Source: Methanocellales archaeon (GTDB lineage Archaea; Halobacteriota; UBA148; JAUWXC01). Taken from it: a stretch of 32,747 bases of DNA. A model generated the notes under the pieces. The model made no database searches. It had not been told where the DNA came from and was given only the letters and a program-made list of their open reading frames with translations. The first letter of the stretch is position 1. Every line of letters begins with the position of its first letter. The stretch spans positions 1 to 32,747 of the forward strand of contig JASEEY010000013.1 in assembly GCA_030018435.1 (NCBI GenBank), given 5' to 3'. Positions 7,488 through 14,118 of this stretch are shown piece after piece. Position numbers and translations under genes: made by a program.

Positions 7488-8264
7488 ATGACTCAGAAAA
7501 AAGGCTATGAACTGTTGAAAGAAAAGGTCCCAGAGTTTAGAATCCCTTGGAAAAGCGCAGCTATATTCATCATTTGGTTTCTGCTTTTCATGTTATGTAT
7601 GGTCTTCTTCTGGTGGTTTGATTCTTTAGTATGGTATGGAGCCTTAATCAGTCAACTCGTTGTCGCATTAGTTTGCTGTGTCTTTGCCTATGGTCACATG
7701 AAAAATGCCAAGAAATATCGAGAGAAGTATGGAGAGCTAGCATATCGGTACTTCTTTTTTCATTTCATTATGCCTATATTCGCAACTTGGTTTGCCTGCA
7801 TTTTTCACCCTCTCTTAGTAGGAGGGGAAGCTCTACTTCCCTTTTGGCTTGCGATAGTAATTGGTGTCTTTCTTATAATCTTTAGACCTCTTACAACCCT
7901 GCATATACGAAAATCAGGATTCGATACTGTTGGACATGGGCTTGGGATATACACCGTCTACCCCGAAGAAGGAACAGGGGTTTCTTCTGAGATATACTCC
8001 TACATCAGACATCCTATGTACCTTGGCTCTTTTTGTGCCACTCTAGCATTTGCCTTCTTCAAAAATAACATACTATCTCTTCTTACTGCTCTAATTTTCT
8101 TAATTCCAGTTCTCGTTGCGGGATGGCTGGAAGATAAAGAATTGACAAAAAGATTTGGAGATGAGCACAAAAAATACATCAAAAATACTGGAGCATTGTT
8201 TCCATGTAAAAATATATGGAAGTTTCTCAAACTTTTGTTTTTCTTTAAGAGGGCAGATAAATAA
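7488..8264 (+). CDS. Cassette 3: isoprenylcysteine carboxyl methyltransferase / phospholipid methyltransferase-like membrane protein
   Basis: 258 residues with about five to six membrane segments. The first is near residues 24-45 (AIFIIWFLLFMLCMVFFWW), with others around 50-68, 90-108 and 115-133, and a C-terminal helical hairpin. The C-terminal half has YSYIRHPMYLGSF and EDKELTKRFGDEHKKYIKNTGALFP, the SAM-binding RHPxY and E-x-x-L signatures of the ICMT/PEMT family. The acceptor substrate (lipid or protein) cannot be told. AAGGAGAG precedes ATG 7488, and a TATA-like TAATTAATTTAT lies about 30 nt upstream, so the cassette may carry its own promoter. It is the only gene in the cassette. Confidence 0.75.
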   Translation: MTQKKGYELLKEKVPEFRIPWKSAAIFIIWFLLFMLCMVFFWWFDSLVWYGALISQLVVALVCCVFAYGHMKNAKKYREKYGELAYRYFFFHFIMPIFATWFACIFHPLLVGGEALLPFWLAIVIGVFLIIFRPLTTLHIRKSGFDTVGHGLGIYTVYPEEGTGVSSEIYSYIRHPMYLGSFCATLAFAFFKNNILSLLTALIFLIPVLVAGWLEDKELTKRFGDEHKKYIKNTGALFPCKNIWKFLKLLFFFKRADK

Positions 8265-8309
8265 TGAGTCCTCAAGTACTAAAAATTAATCCTCTCCGTT
8301 CGCACTATC

Positions 8310-8395
8310 GCCTAACAGCGGATAAAAGGCTTCGGTGCTTCGCACCTTCGCCCAAATTGCCTTCGGCAACTTCTTTTAACCATAATACGTTATAC
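8310..8395 (+). other. attC-like site 3 (86 bp)
   Basis: R'' GCCTAAC (8310-8316) matches the start of cassette 3, and R' is GTTATAC (8389-8395). Inner arms around ATAAAAG (8322-8328) and CTTTTAAC (8373-8380) pair less perfectly than in sites 1 and 2. The centre has GGTGC-TTC-GCACC, CCAAATT and TTGCC-TTC-GGCAA. No partner R'' for the sequence right of G8389 is found downstream, so this is the last attC-like site. Confidence 0.78.
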
Positions 8396-8450
8396 GTCAT
8401 TTCGCCAAGTGCCGAAAAATCCTTTAACACAGAAACCATTAAAAGCGTTT

Positions 8451-9476
8451 ATGCGCGTCGCAATGTACTACAACAACAAGGACGTGCGTTTAGAGGAAAT
8501 GCCAACTCCACAAATCGGTCCAGGGGAGCTGCTGGTAAAAGTAATTGCCAGCGGTATCTGCGGCAGCGATGTCATGGAGTGGTACCGTATTAAAAAAGCG
8601 CCTCTGGTACTCGGACACGAGATTACTGGAGAGATCGTTGCGATCGGAAAGGATGTTAAAAGGTACAAAAAAGGCGATAGGGTTTTCGTCTCTCACCACG
8701 TTCCTTGCAATACCTGCCGTTACTGTCTTAACGGTCATCATACTGCTTGTGAAACCCTGCACAAGACGAATTACGATCCTGGTGGTTTTGCAGAGTTTAT
8801 CCGGGTTCCACAGATAAATGTTGATAGAGGTGTGTTTCTGCTTCCTGAAGAGACATCCTTCGAAGAGGGGACCTTTATCGAGCCATTGGCTTGTGTCGTG
8901 CGAGGGCAGAGAATGGCACATATACAACCAGGCCAGAGCGTATTAGTCATAGGCAGCGGCATTTCCGGATTACTGCATATACAATTAGCTAAAGCACTTG
9001 GAGCAGGAAGGATCATTGCAACGGATATCACCGAATATCGCCTTAAAGCAGCAAAAAAATTCGGAGCAGATGCAACCATACATGCCGAGGAAAATGTGCC
9101 GGCCGAAGTGCGCAAGGTGAATGAAGACAGGCTGGCAGATCTTGTGATAGTTTGCACTGGGGCATTTTCAGCTGCTGTGCAAGCGTTGCAGTCCGTTGAC
9201 AGGGGTGGCACTGTTTTATTTTTTGCGGTACCCGAGCCAGGTGTAGATATCCCCGTCCCAATGAACGAGCTTTGGCGCAACGAGATAACCCTAATGACCT
9301 CCTATGGCGGCAGCCCTAAGGACATTCAAACGGCGATGGAACTGATCCGCTCTAGAAAGATCAATGTCAATGATATGATAACGCATAGACTAAGCTTGAA
9401 AGACGCAGCTAAGGGTTTAAAGCTTGTGGCAGATGCGAAGACATCTCTTAAGGTGATTATCGAGCCACAGAGATGA
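8451..9476 (+). CDS. Zn-dependent alcohol/polyol dehydrogenase (MDR family)
   Basis: 341 residues of the medium-chain dehydrogenase family, related to threonine and sorbitol dehydrogenases. Catalytic zinc ligands are in GICGSD and LGHE, plus FIEPLACV. The structural zinc loop PCNTCRYCLNGHHTAC is intact. The Rossmann fold shows VLVIGSGISG, and D of ATDITEYR suggests NAD(H) preference. The start is placed at ATG 8451 (MRVAMYYNNKD), where family homology begins; an upstream in-frame ATG at 8409 would lie only 14 nt after the recombination site. It leads an operon with an aldolase (1 nt gap) and DeoC, suggesting oxidation of a sugar-derived alcohol followed by aldol cleavage. Confidence 0.85.
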   Translation: MRVAMYYNNKDVRLEEMPTPQIGPGELLVKVIASGICGSDVMEWYRIKKAPLVLGHEITGEIVAIGKDVKRYKKGDRVFVSHHVPCNTCRYCLNGHHTACETLHKTNYDPGGFAEFIRVPQINVDRGVFLLPEETSFEEGTFIEPLACVVRGQRMAHIQPGQSVLVIGSGISGLLHIQLAKALGAGRIIATDITEYRLKAAKKFGADATIHAEENVPAEVRKVNEDRLADLVIVCTGAFSAAVQALQSVDRGGTVLFFAVPEPGVDIPVPMNELWRNEITLMTSYGGSPKDIQTAMELIRSRKINVNDMITHRLSLKDAAKGLKLVADAKTSLKVIIEPQR

Positions 9477-9477
9477 T

Positions 9478-10035
9478 ATGGAAATGTTAAAGGAGATGGC
9501 AAAGTTCGGAAAGAAGCTCGTAGAGAGTGGCTTGGTAAGCTCTCAGTTCGGCAACATCAGCGTCAGGGTTGACAACAAGATGATCATAACCAAGCGCGGT
9601 GCGATGCTGGATGAGATATCTGATGGCGGCGTTATTGAGATTGATCTGGAGGAATCAAAAAATTTTGACCTGAAAGCATCAATAGAGGCGACAGTTCACA
9701 GGGAGGTATACAGGAGCACGTCTGCCCTTGCTGTGATCCATGCACACCCCCCGTATGCAGTGGTAGGGTCATTGATGGTGAGAGGGAAGAACATAAAGCC
9801 CATGGACTGCGAGGGCCTTTATTTACTCCATGAGATACCTATAGTCGAGGGCGAGACGGGCACAAAACAGCTTGCAGAGGTTGTTTCATATGCACTGCAG
9901 GACCACAAGGGCGTTATAGTAAGGGGGCACGGCACATTTGCCATCGGAGAAACTCTTGAGGAGGCATACGTCGTAACTTCGATGATCGAGCACAGCTGTA
10001 AGGTAAAATATCTTTGCTCAATGGTGATGAGATGA
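9478..10035 (+). CDS. Class II aldolase/adducin family protein (fuculose-1-phosphate aldolase-like)
   Basis: 185 residues. The class II aldolase fold is recognised from [21 protein letters not shown] (phosphate-binding side), the zinc site [10 protein letters not shown] with a third histidine in [12 protein letters not shown], and the upstream acidic residue in [14 protein letters not shown]. Such enzymes cleave sugar phosphates such as L-fuculose-1-phosphate to dihydroxyacetone phosphate and an aldehyde; related archaeal members act on other substrates, so specificity is open. It begins 1 nt after the dehydrogenase stop and overlaps deoC by the ATGA motif, so the three are one translationally coupled unit. 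Confidence 0.85.
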   Translation: MEMLKEMAKFGKKLVESGLVSSQFGNISVRVDNKMIITKRGAMLDEISDGGVIEIDLEESKNFDLKASIEATVHREVYRSTSALAVIHAHPPYAVVGSLMVRGKNIKPMDCEGLYLLHEIPIVEGETGTKQLAEVVSYALQDHKGVIVRGHGTFAIGETLEEAYVVTSMIEHSCKVKYLCSMVMR

Positions 10036-10709
10036 TCACGAGAGAACAGCTGGCAAAGACGATTGATCATACCTTGCTAAGGTCAGATGCAACAGCTGAT
10101 GACATCAGAAGGCTTTGCATCGAAGCAAAAGAATACCATTTCGCATCAGTTTGCGTCAATCCCATCCATGTTTCCCTGGCTACAGGGTTGCTGAAGAAAA
10201 CCGACATTAAAGTATGTACGGTCATAGGCTTCCCATTAGGAGCAACTACATCGGATGTCAAGGCATTCGAAGCAAAGAATGCCATAGAAAATGGAGCCAG
10301 AGAGGTTGACATGGTGATGAACATAGGGGCCTTTAAATCCGGCGATTATGATGTAGTAAAAAAAGACATAAAAGCTGTGGTCGATGCCGCCGATGGCAGG
10401 ATCGTCAAAGTCATCATCGAAACCGGACTTTTGACAGACGAAGAAAAGATAAAGGCATGCCAACTAGTCAAGGAGGCTGGTGCGGATTTCGTGAAGACTT
10501 CCACTGGTTTTTATGGCAAGGCAACCGTTCGCGATGTTGCATTGATGCGAAAGGCGTTCGGTAAAGGCGTCAAGGCGTCTGGTGGTATTCGCACATGGAA
10601 GGATGCAATCGCTCTTATCAAGGCTGGAGCCACCAGAATTGGAACGAGCACTGGGGTCGCCATAGTTCAGAGCACGGAAACCGCGGGATGCAAGTTCAAG
10701 TCCATCTAA
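10032..10709 (+). CDS. deoC: Deoxyribose-phosphate aldolase
   Basis: 225 residues, standard DeoC length. It splits 2-deoxyribose-5-phosphate into glyceraldehyde-3-phosphate and acetaldehyde. The catalytic triad is visible: D93 (EVDMVMN), Schiff-base K155 (FVKTSTGF) and K181 (VKASGGIRT). Other family motifs are [14 protein letters not shown] and GTSTGVAIV. The start ATG 10032 overlaps the aldolase stop (ATGA). Released acetaldehyde could be handled by the dehydrogenase of the same operon, which would link the genes functionally; that is inference. Confidence 0.93.
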   Translation: MITREQLAKTIDHTLLRSDATADDIRRLCIEAKEYHFASVCVNPIHVSLATGLLKKTDIKVCTVIGFPLGATTSDVKAFEAKNAIENGAREVDMVMNIGAFKSGDYDVVKKDIKAVVDAADGRIVKVIIETGLLTDEEKIKACQLVKEAGADFVKTSTGFYGKATVRDVALMRKAFGKGVKASGGIRTWKDAIALIKAGATRIGTSTGVAIVQSTETAGCKFKSI

Positions 10710-10744
10710 GCGGCATAGAAGCCTGATGGGATAATAGGGCAAAA

Positions 10745-11089
10745 TCATGTTATGACCATCAGGACGGTAACGAGGAAGAAGAACACGACTGTGACTATTA
10801 CGAATAGGACGAACAGCAATGGCTTCTGGAGGGACAAAACCTCTACCCAGGATGTGGTCCTGAGATCTATCCATTCCTCTTCATACCATTTCCCTGGTCT
10901 TCTGATAAAGCAGGTGGGTGGGCGAAGTGCTGAGATGGTTTTGGGAATTTTCTCTGGGTTTTTTGGGCATGCTTCAGCAGGGGCTATGCATACTACTTTA
11001 TAGGGGCATTCTAAGGGATGGTATCTGGCAAAATGGCTGACCATATCTCTAAATCTCTGCTCTGCTCTGTTTTTTTCTACCATTTTCAT
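10745..11089 (-). CDS. Small Cys-containing protein with C-terminal membrane anchor
   Basis: 114 residues on the minus strand. The N-terminal part has cysteines in ECPYKVVC, AEACPKNP and PTCFIRRPGKWYEEEW, and the last 30 residues (PLLFVLFVIVTVVFFFLVTVLMVI) form one strong membrane helix with almost nothing after it, a tail-anchored layout. No family is recognised. It lies between deoC (convergent, 35 nt gap) and a divergent membrane gene. Codon choice looks normal and the strand has no competing gene, which supports it being real. Confidence 0.55.
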   Translation of the reverse strand: MKMVEKNRAEQRFRDMVSHFARYHPLECPYKVVCIAPAEACPKNPEKIPKTISALRPPTCFIRRPGKWYEEEWIDLRTTSWVEVLSLQKPLLFVLFVIVTVVFFFLVTVLMVIT

Positions 11090-11138
11090 CCCATAGGCAA
11101 CTTATGTTTAACAGATATAGATTTATCCATTGAGTTAA

Positions 11139-11181
11139 CTTATAAACCATGAGGATTATATTCCAATGAGGGGGGAGATAA
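11139..11181 (+). promoter_or_regulatory. TATA box and strong ribosome-binding site ahead of an ATT start
   Basis: CTTATAAAC at 11139-11147 predicts transcription from about 11168. GGGGGGAG follows at 11170-11176, and the first in-frame codon at normal spacing is ATT 11182, with a stop codon just upstream at 11179. Confidence 0.45.
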
Positions 11182-11592
11182 ATTAGGGAAATTAGGTCCA
11201 ACTACTTTGTTGAAGCGCTGGTAATTTCCATTGCTATGGCGCTGGTAATGCTTGGAATCGCGTTTGGAGTGCTGTATTTATTCGAATCTGGGCTTCCAAT
11301 ACATCCAGCATTCGTGTTGATGATAGGGGCGTTCTCCTTCATCATCGGCTCTGTGTTCTTTGATGCAAAAGGGGCATCTCAACTCCGGTCGTTGATTGGC
11401 GGGGGCGTTATTGCAGTTTCATCTGCGTTCATCATCACAGCGATCGTAGGCAGCGTCAGGTATTGCATAGAGGGCAAATTACCTGGATGGGAGATAATGG
11501 TCTCTTCGCTGGCGGTTTGTATGGTTGCTAGCACTGTCATCATATTATTCATGATACATGGGCTACCTGCTCGCTCCAGATCTCGCGGTTAG
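11182..11592 (+). CDS. Four-helix integral membrane protein, unknown
   Basis: The reading frame opens after TAA 11179. The first helix (YFVEALVISIAMALVMLGIAFGVLYLF) only makes sense if translation begins at ATT 11182 (REIRSNYFVEAL...), five nt after a strong ribosome-binding site; the first ATG (11236) would cut the helix. Three more membrane segments follow (AFVLMIGAFSFIIGSVFF, SLIGGGVIAVSSAFIITAIVG, and IMVSSLAVCMVASTVIILFMI). About 136 residues in all. No family recognised. Its 3' end overlaps the convergent DUF371 gene by 30 nt. Confidence 0.6.
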   Translation: MREIRSNYFVEALVISIAMALVMLGIAFGVLYLFESGLPIHPAFVLMIGAFSFIIGSVFFDAKGASQLRSLIGGGVIAVSSAFIITAIVGSVRYCIEGKLPGWEIMVSSLAVCMVASTVIILFMIHGLPARSRSRG

Positions 11593-11997
11593 CCTTATCT
11601 TTATCAGGGTATCCCTATGTTGAATCTTTTTTACAAATTCTCGATTGAGATGAAATGCTGCTTTATCAGTGCGAATCATCAGCGTTCTGGCGCATATGTA
11701 TGAGCTCGTTCGTCCAACCAGATCCTTTGGATCAAGAAACCTCAGATCAGGATGTCCACATCCGATTATTCGTTCATGCACTCCACTCGCCCAGAGATCA
11801 ACCACGATTAATGCATCAGGTCGACTCGCTACATTTTTAAATTGTCGGGAGAGATCGCTTGCTCCTTTTTCAGCCGACACGGCGATGATACAATCTGCCT
11901 TCTTTGCAATCTCAGGATCCTTGGTGATCTCAAACGTGGTTTTGTGCTTGGCTGTGATGTTCTCGTGCCCAAACGCACGAATGACCTCTATGACCAT
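11563..11997 (-). CDS. DUF371 family protein
   Basis: 144 residues matching the archaeal DUF371 family: an N-terminal GHENITAKHKTTFEITKD, then CIIAVSAEKGASDL, and later HPDLRFLDPKDLVGRTSSYI. The family is conserved in archaea and compact, with no known function. A TATA-like AATAAATAAAGG lies about 30 nt before the start on the minus strand, so the transcript would be nearly leaderless. The C-terminus overlaps the 3' end of the convergent membrane gene. Confidence 0.8.
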   Translation of the reverse strand: MVIEVIRAFGHENITAKHKTTFEITKDPEIAKKADCIIAVSAEKGASDLSRQFKNVASRPDALIVVDLWASGVHERIIGCGHPDLRFLDPKDLVGRTSSYICARTLMIRTDKAAFHLNREFVKKIQHRDTLIKIRLTARSGASR

Positions 11998-12094
11998 GAT
12001 TATCTCTTTATGTGGTGTTGCCTTTATTTATTGTGGTTCCGTACGTGCTACCGATTAGATTTAAGTGTAACCAAATAGTATATCTAATGTCACG

Positions 12095-12197
12095 GGGCCC
12101 GTAGCTTAGTCTGGTTAGAGCGCTCGGCTCATAACCAACCTTTTTTGAGGGTTGTGGTGATACCGAGTGGTCATGCGTTCGAATCGCATCGGGCCCA
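12095..12197 (+). tRNA. tRNA-Met(CAT), elongator type, with a 28-nt anticodon-loop intron
   Basis: The acceptor stem pairs GGGCCCG (12095-12101) with CGGGCCC before A12197; the T-arm is ATGCG-TTCGAAT-CGCAT. The anticodon stem CTCGG/CCGAG encloses CTCATAA with CAT at 12130-12132. The intron is about 12134-12161 (canonical 37/38; the repeated A/ACC makes the boundary ambiguous by up to 3 nt, with the same product). Mature length is 75 nt. The intron contains AACCTTTTTTG, as do the other two tRNA introns in the window. CAT could in principle be an isoleucine tRNA read by a modified C34; no bases exclude this. Confidence 0.85.
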
Positions 12198-12199
12198 TT

Positions 12200-12369
12200 G
12201 CTCCGGTAGTGTAGTCCGGCCAATCATTCCGGCCTTTCGAGCAACCTTTTTTGGAAAAAAAGCGGGTTTCTGCTTTGCGGAAACACCTTCTGTCTGCGAA
12301 GCAGACCGAAGCTTGACCAAAAAAGGGCGAAGAAAGCCGAAGACCCGGGTTCAAATCCCGGCCGGAGCA
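12200..12369 (+). tRNA. tRNA-Glu(TTC) with a 95-nt anticodon-loop intron
   Basis: The acceptor stem pairs GCTCCGG (12200-12206) with CCGGAGC (12362-12368) before A12369. The T-arm is CCGGG-TTCAAAT-CCCGG. The anticodon is TTC at 12236-12238. The intron spans 12240-12334 at the canonical 37/38 position, with a clear bulge-helix-bulge: CTTT pairs with GAAG (12329-12332), and the 3-nt bulges are CG|A and AA|A. Mature length is 75 nt. One C-A mismatch (27-43) is left in the anticodon stem. The gene starts 2 nt after tRNA-Met, so the two are probably co-transcribed. Confidence 0.9.
12240..12334 (+). other. tRNA-Glu intron, homologous to the tRNA-Leu D-loop intron
   Basis: It folds into a base helix CCTTTTTTGG/CCAAAAAAGG, a hairpin GTTTCTGC-TTT-GCGGAAAC and a hairpin GTCTGC-GAA-GCAGAC. 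The last 48 nt before the end of the base helix align without gaps to the same region of the tRNA-Leu intron (see findings). Confidence 0.8.
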
Positions 12370-12370
12370 T

Positions 12371-12595
12371 TCATCCAACTAAAAACTCATCCAAGAGCTT
12401 CTTCAAACTGTCTTCGTACTCCGGATATGTATATATCATGACCTCAAAGCCACGTTCCGTGTTAACGGTCTGCGTCTGGAATGGGATACCTTGCTCGCCA
12501 ACTTTCGTGGGAAAATCCTCTGGGAACCTCTGCGCCTGTTCCTGGGACAGGCGTGCGATGCATTTGCCCCTCCTTTTCATGTCCAGCGATACCAT
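12371..12595 (-). CDS. Small conserved-looking protein downstream of htpX
   Basis: 74 residues starting at ATG 12595 (TTG 12601 and ATG 12583 are alternatives), 2 nt after the htpX stop on the same strand, so probably co-translated. The sequence runs KCIARLSQEQAQRFPEDFP, then FQTQTVNTERGFEVMIYTYPEYEDSLKKLLDEFL; it is soluble with a mixed alpha/beta look and one cysteine. No family is recognised. Its stop abuts the 3' end of tRNA-Glu (opposite strand, 1-nt gap). Confidence 0.6.
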   Translation of the reverse strand: MVSLDMKRRGKCIARLSQEQAQRFPEDFPTKVGEQGIPFQTQTVNTERGFEVMIYTYPEYEDSLKKLLDEFLVG

Positions 12596-12597
12596 GC

Positions 12598-13449
12598 TCA
12601 AAGCTCCATCTTTTCAAGCCGTTCGATTCGTTTTTCTATCGGAGGGTGCGTGGAGAACAGGTTCATGAGCGAACCTTTCGATAGGGCGGGAATGATGAAG
12701 AATGCGTTCATGCCCTCCGTCCTCCTGAGCTCTTGCGGTGGCACTCGCTTAATTGATCCGCTGATCTTCAGGAGTGCGGAGATGAGGTTTGATGGTTTGG
12801 CCGTGATGAGCGCTGCACCTCTGTCAGCCGAAAATTCCCTATACCTCGATAGCGTCCTGATCAATATGAAACTGATCAGCCAAACTGATATGGAAGCTGC
12901 CCAGATCAGCATGAGGTTACCCCTCCTTCTATCCCCGAAGAAAATCAGGTATCTCATCAGGAAGAACGCAATCGTGGAGAAGAAACTGGCAAGAGTCATC
13001 ACGAACATGTCTCTATGCTTGATGTGACTCAGCTCGTGCGCCAACACCGCTTCCAACTCTGGTTGACTGAGTTTGTCCATTAATGAGCTCGTTACTGCTA
13101 CCACAGCATTCTTCTTATTTCGACCGGTTGCGAATGCGTTTGGGATTGGACTGTTCACAATTGCAATTTTCGGCTTGGGCAGGTTTGCCTCTGCACAGAG
13201 ATGCTCGACCGCGTCGTGCAATCTCGGCGCCTCTGTAGCATCTACGATCTTGGCGCCCATACTCCACAGCACGAGTTTGTCCGAGAAGTAAAACTGTATG
13301 CCTAGCGTGAATCCCACAAATATGAGAATGGGCCCGATGCCATATCCCGCATACGAAAGTATGGAGATGAAGGCAAGATACACCACTCCCAGCAGAAACA
13401 TCGTCAGGAACATCCTGGCTGAGAGCCCCCAATCCCTATACCCTTTCAT
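12598..13449 (-). CDS. htpX: HtpX family membrane zinc metalloprotease
   Basis: 283 residues, M48B family. Two N-terminal membrane helices (about 13-33 and 37-56) precede the catalytic HELSH (H138, E139, H142), with the third zinc ligand E205 in RYREFSADRGAA. Two more hydrophobic segments lie between them, and FSTHPPIEKRIERL closes the fold. HtpX degrades damaged membrane proteins at the cytoplasmic face. It is divergent from rlmE, with an 87-nt shared promoter region, and is followed at once by a small gene on the same strand. Confidence 0.95.
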   Translation of the reverse strand: MKGYRDWGLSARMFLTMFLLGVVYLAFISILSYAGYGIGPILIFVGFTLGIQFYFSDKLVLWSMGAKIVDATEAPRLHDAVEHLCAEANLPKPKIAIVNSPIPNAFATGRNKKNAVVAVTSSLMDKLSQPELEAVLAHELSHIKHRDMFVMTLASFFSTIAFFLMRYLIFFGDRRRGNLMLIWAASISVWLISFILIRTLSRYREFSADRGAALITAKPSNLISALLKISGSIKRVPPQELRRTEGMNAFFIIPALSKGSLMNLFSTHPPIEKRIERLEKMEL

Positions 13450-13536
13450 ACGTTATCCTAATTACATGGCCTTATCTTAACATTTTCGTCATGAAAAACT
13501 TTAAAGATACTTCAACCACATTAACTCACAGAGATT

Positions 13537-14118
13537 ATGCCGCGCCGCAAGGACCATTTTTACAGAAAAGCCAAGGAAGAAGGTTACCGCTCTAGGGCAT
13601 CTTATAAACTTTTGCAGATCAATCAAAAGCATAGCGTGATCAAAAAGGGTGATACGGTCGTTGACCTTGGCGCCGCTCCAGGAGGATGGCTTCAAGTTGC
13701 GAAAGAAATCTCAGGTGGTTTTGTTTTGGGTGTCGACATCCAGAACATTGCACCTTTGAGTGGTGTGGAGACGCTTAGGGGAGACATAACTGACCCCTCC
13801 ACCATCGAATCCATTAAGGGCATGATTGAAAAGACAGGTGGTGCAGATGTGGTCATTTGCGATGCATCTCCAAACCTTTCGGGCAACTGGAGCTTAGATC
13901 ATGCGAGGTCAATCGATCTGTGCAGGTCTGCGCTAGATGTTGCAACGAAGATATTAAAACCAGGTGGAAATTTTGTCGTGAAGGTGTTTCAGGGCGACAT
14001 GTTCTCTAACTTTCTTGCTGCGGTGAAGAAACATTTCAGTTTTGTCAAGGTGTATGGTCCCCAAGCATCCAGAAAGGAGAGCGCAGAAATCTACATCATC
14101 GGCAAAGGGCTTCTTTGA
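13537..14118 (+). CDS. rlmE: RlmE/FtsJ-type 23S rRNA 2'-O-methyltransferase
   Basis: 193 residues, single-domain RrmJ/FtsJ. The SAM-binding motif is VVDLGAAPGGW (41-51), and the catalytic K-D-K-E tetrad is K24 (SYKL), D109 (CDASPNLSG), K149 (VVKVFQG) and E181 (SRKESAE). It methylates the ribose of the A-loop uridine in 23S rRNA. A TATA-like ACTTTAAAGAT lies about 35 nt before the start. The 3' end overlaps convergent trm1 by 23 nt. No C-terminal TRAM extension, which some archaeal homologues have. Confidence 0.93.
   Translation: MPRRKDHFYRKAKEEGYRSRASYKLLQINQKHSVIKKGDTVVDLGAAPGGWLQVAKEISGGFVLGVDIQNIAPLSGVETLRGDITDPSTIESIKGMIEKTGGADVVICDASPNLSGNWSLDHARSIDLCRSALDVATKILKPGGNFVVKVFQGDMFSNFLAAVKKHFSFVKVYGPQASRKESAEIYIIGKGLL

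Larger units (their letters stand above)
2511..8395 (+). mobile_element. Integron-like element: recombinase, attI-like site and three gene cassettes
   Basis: A tyrosine recombinase gene (2511-3580) is followed after 15 nt by an attI-like core G3595|TTATAT. Three cassettes then run head to tail: 3596-4675, 4676-7411 and 7412-8389. All genes point the same way, and each cassette ends with a folded attC-like repeat (4593, 7336, 8310). The key evidence is that the first bases of each cassette are the reverse complement of the R'' box of its own attC: TTATAT/ATATAA, TTATAC/GTATAA and TTAGGC/GCCTAA. This is the rule for integron cassettes. The recombinase and cassettes share orientation, unlike classical integrons, and the recombinase lacks the IntI-specific insertion. 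Confidence 0.85.

Noticed and set aside
4593-8395. Three related repeats considered as a CRISPR array or MITE copies
   Set aside because: They are 0.9-2.7 kb apart with genes between, and their outer boxes follow the cassette rule (R'' matches the cassette's own start), which neither CRISPR nor MITE insertion predicts.
8771-9280. Long minus-strand open frame opposite the Zn-dehydrogenase
   Set aside because: It is antisense to a fully conserved gene, has low-complexity S/T/P-rich sequence and no family motif; a shadow frame.
12491-13027. Plus-strand open frame opposite htpX
   Set aside because: Antisense to HtpX, including its HELSH region; no start signal or family match.
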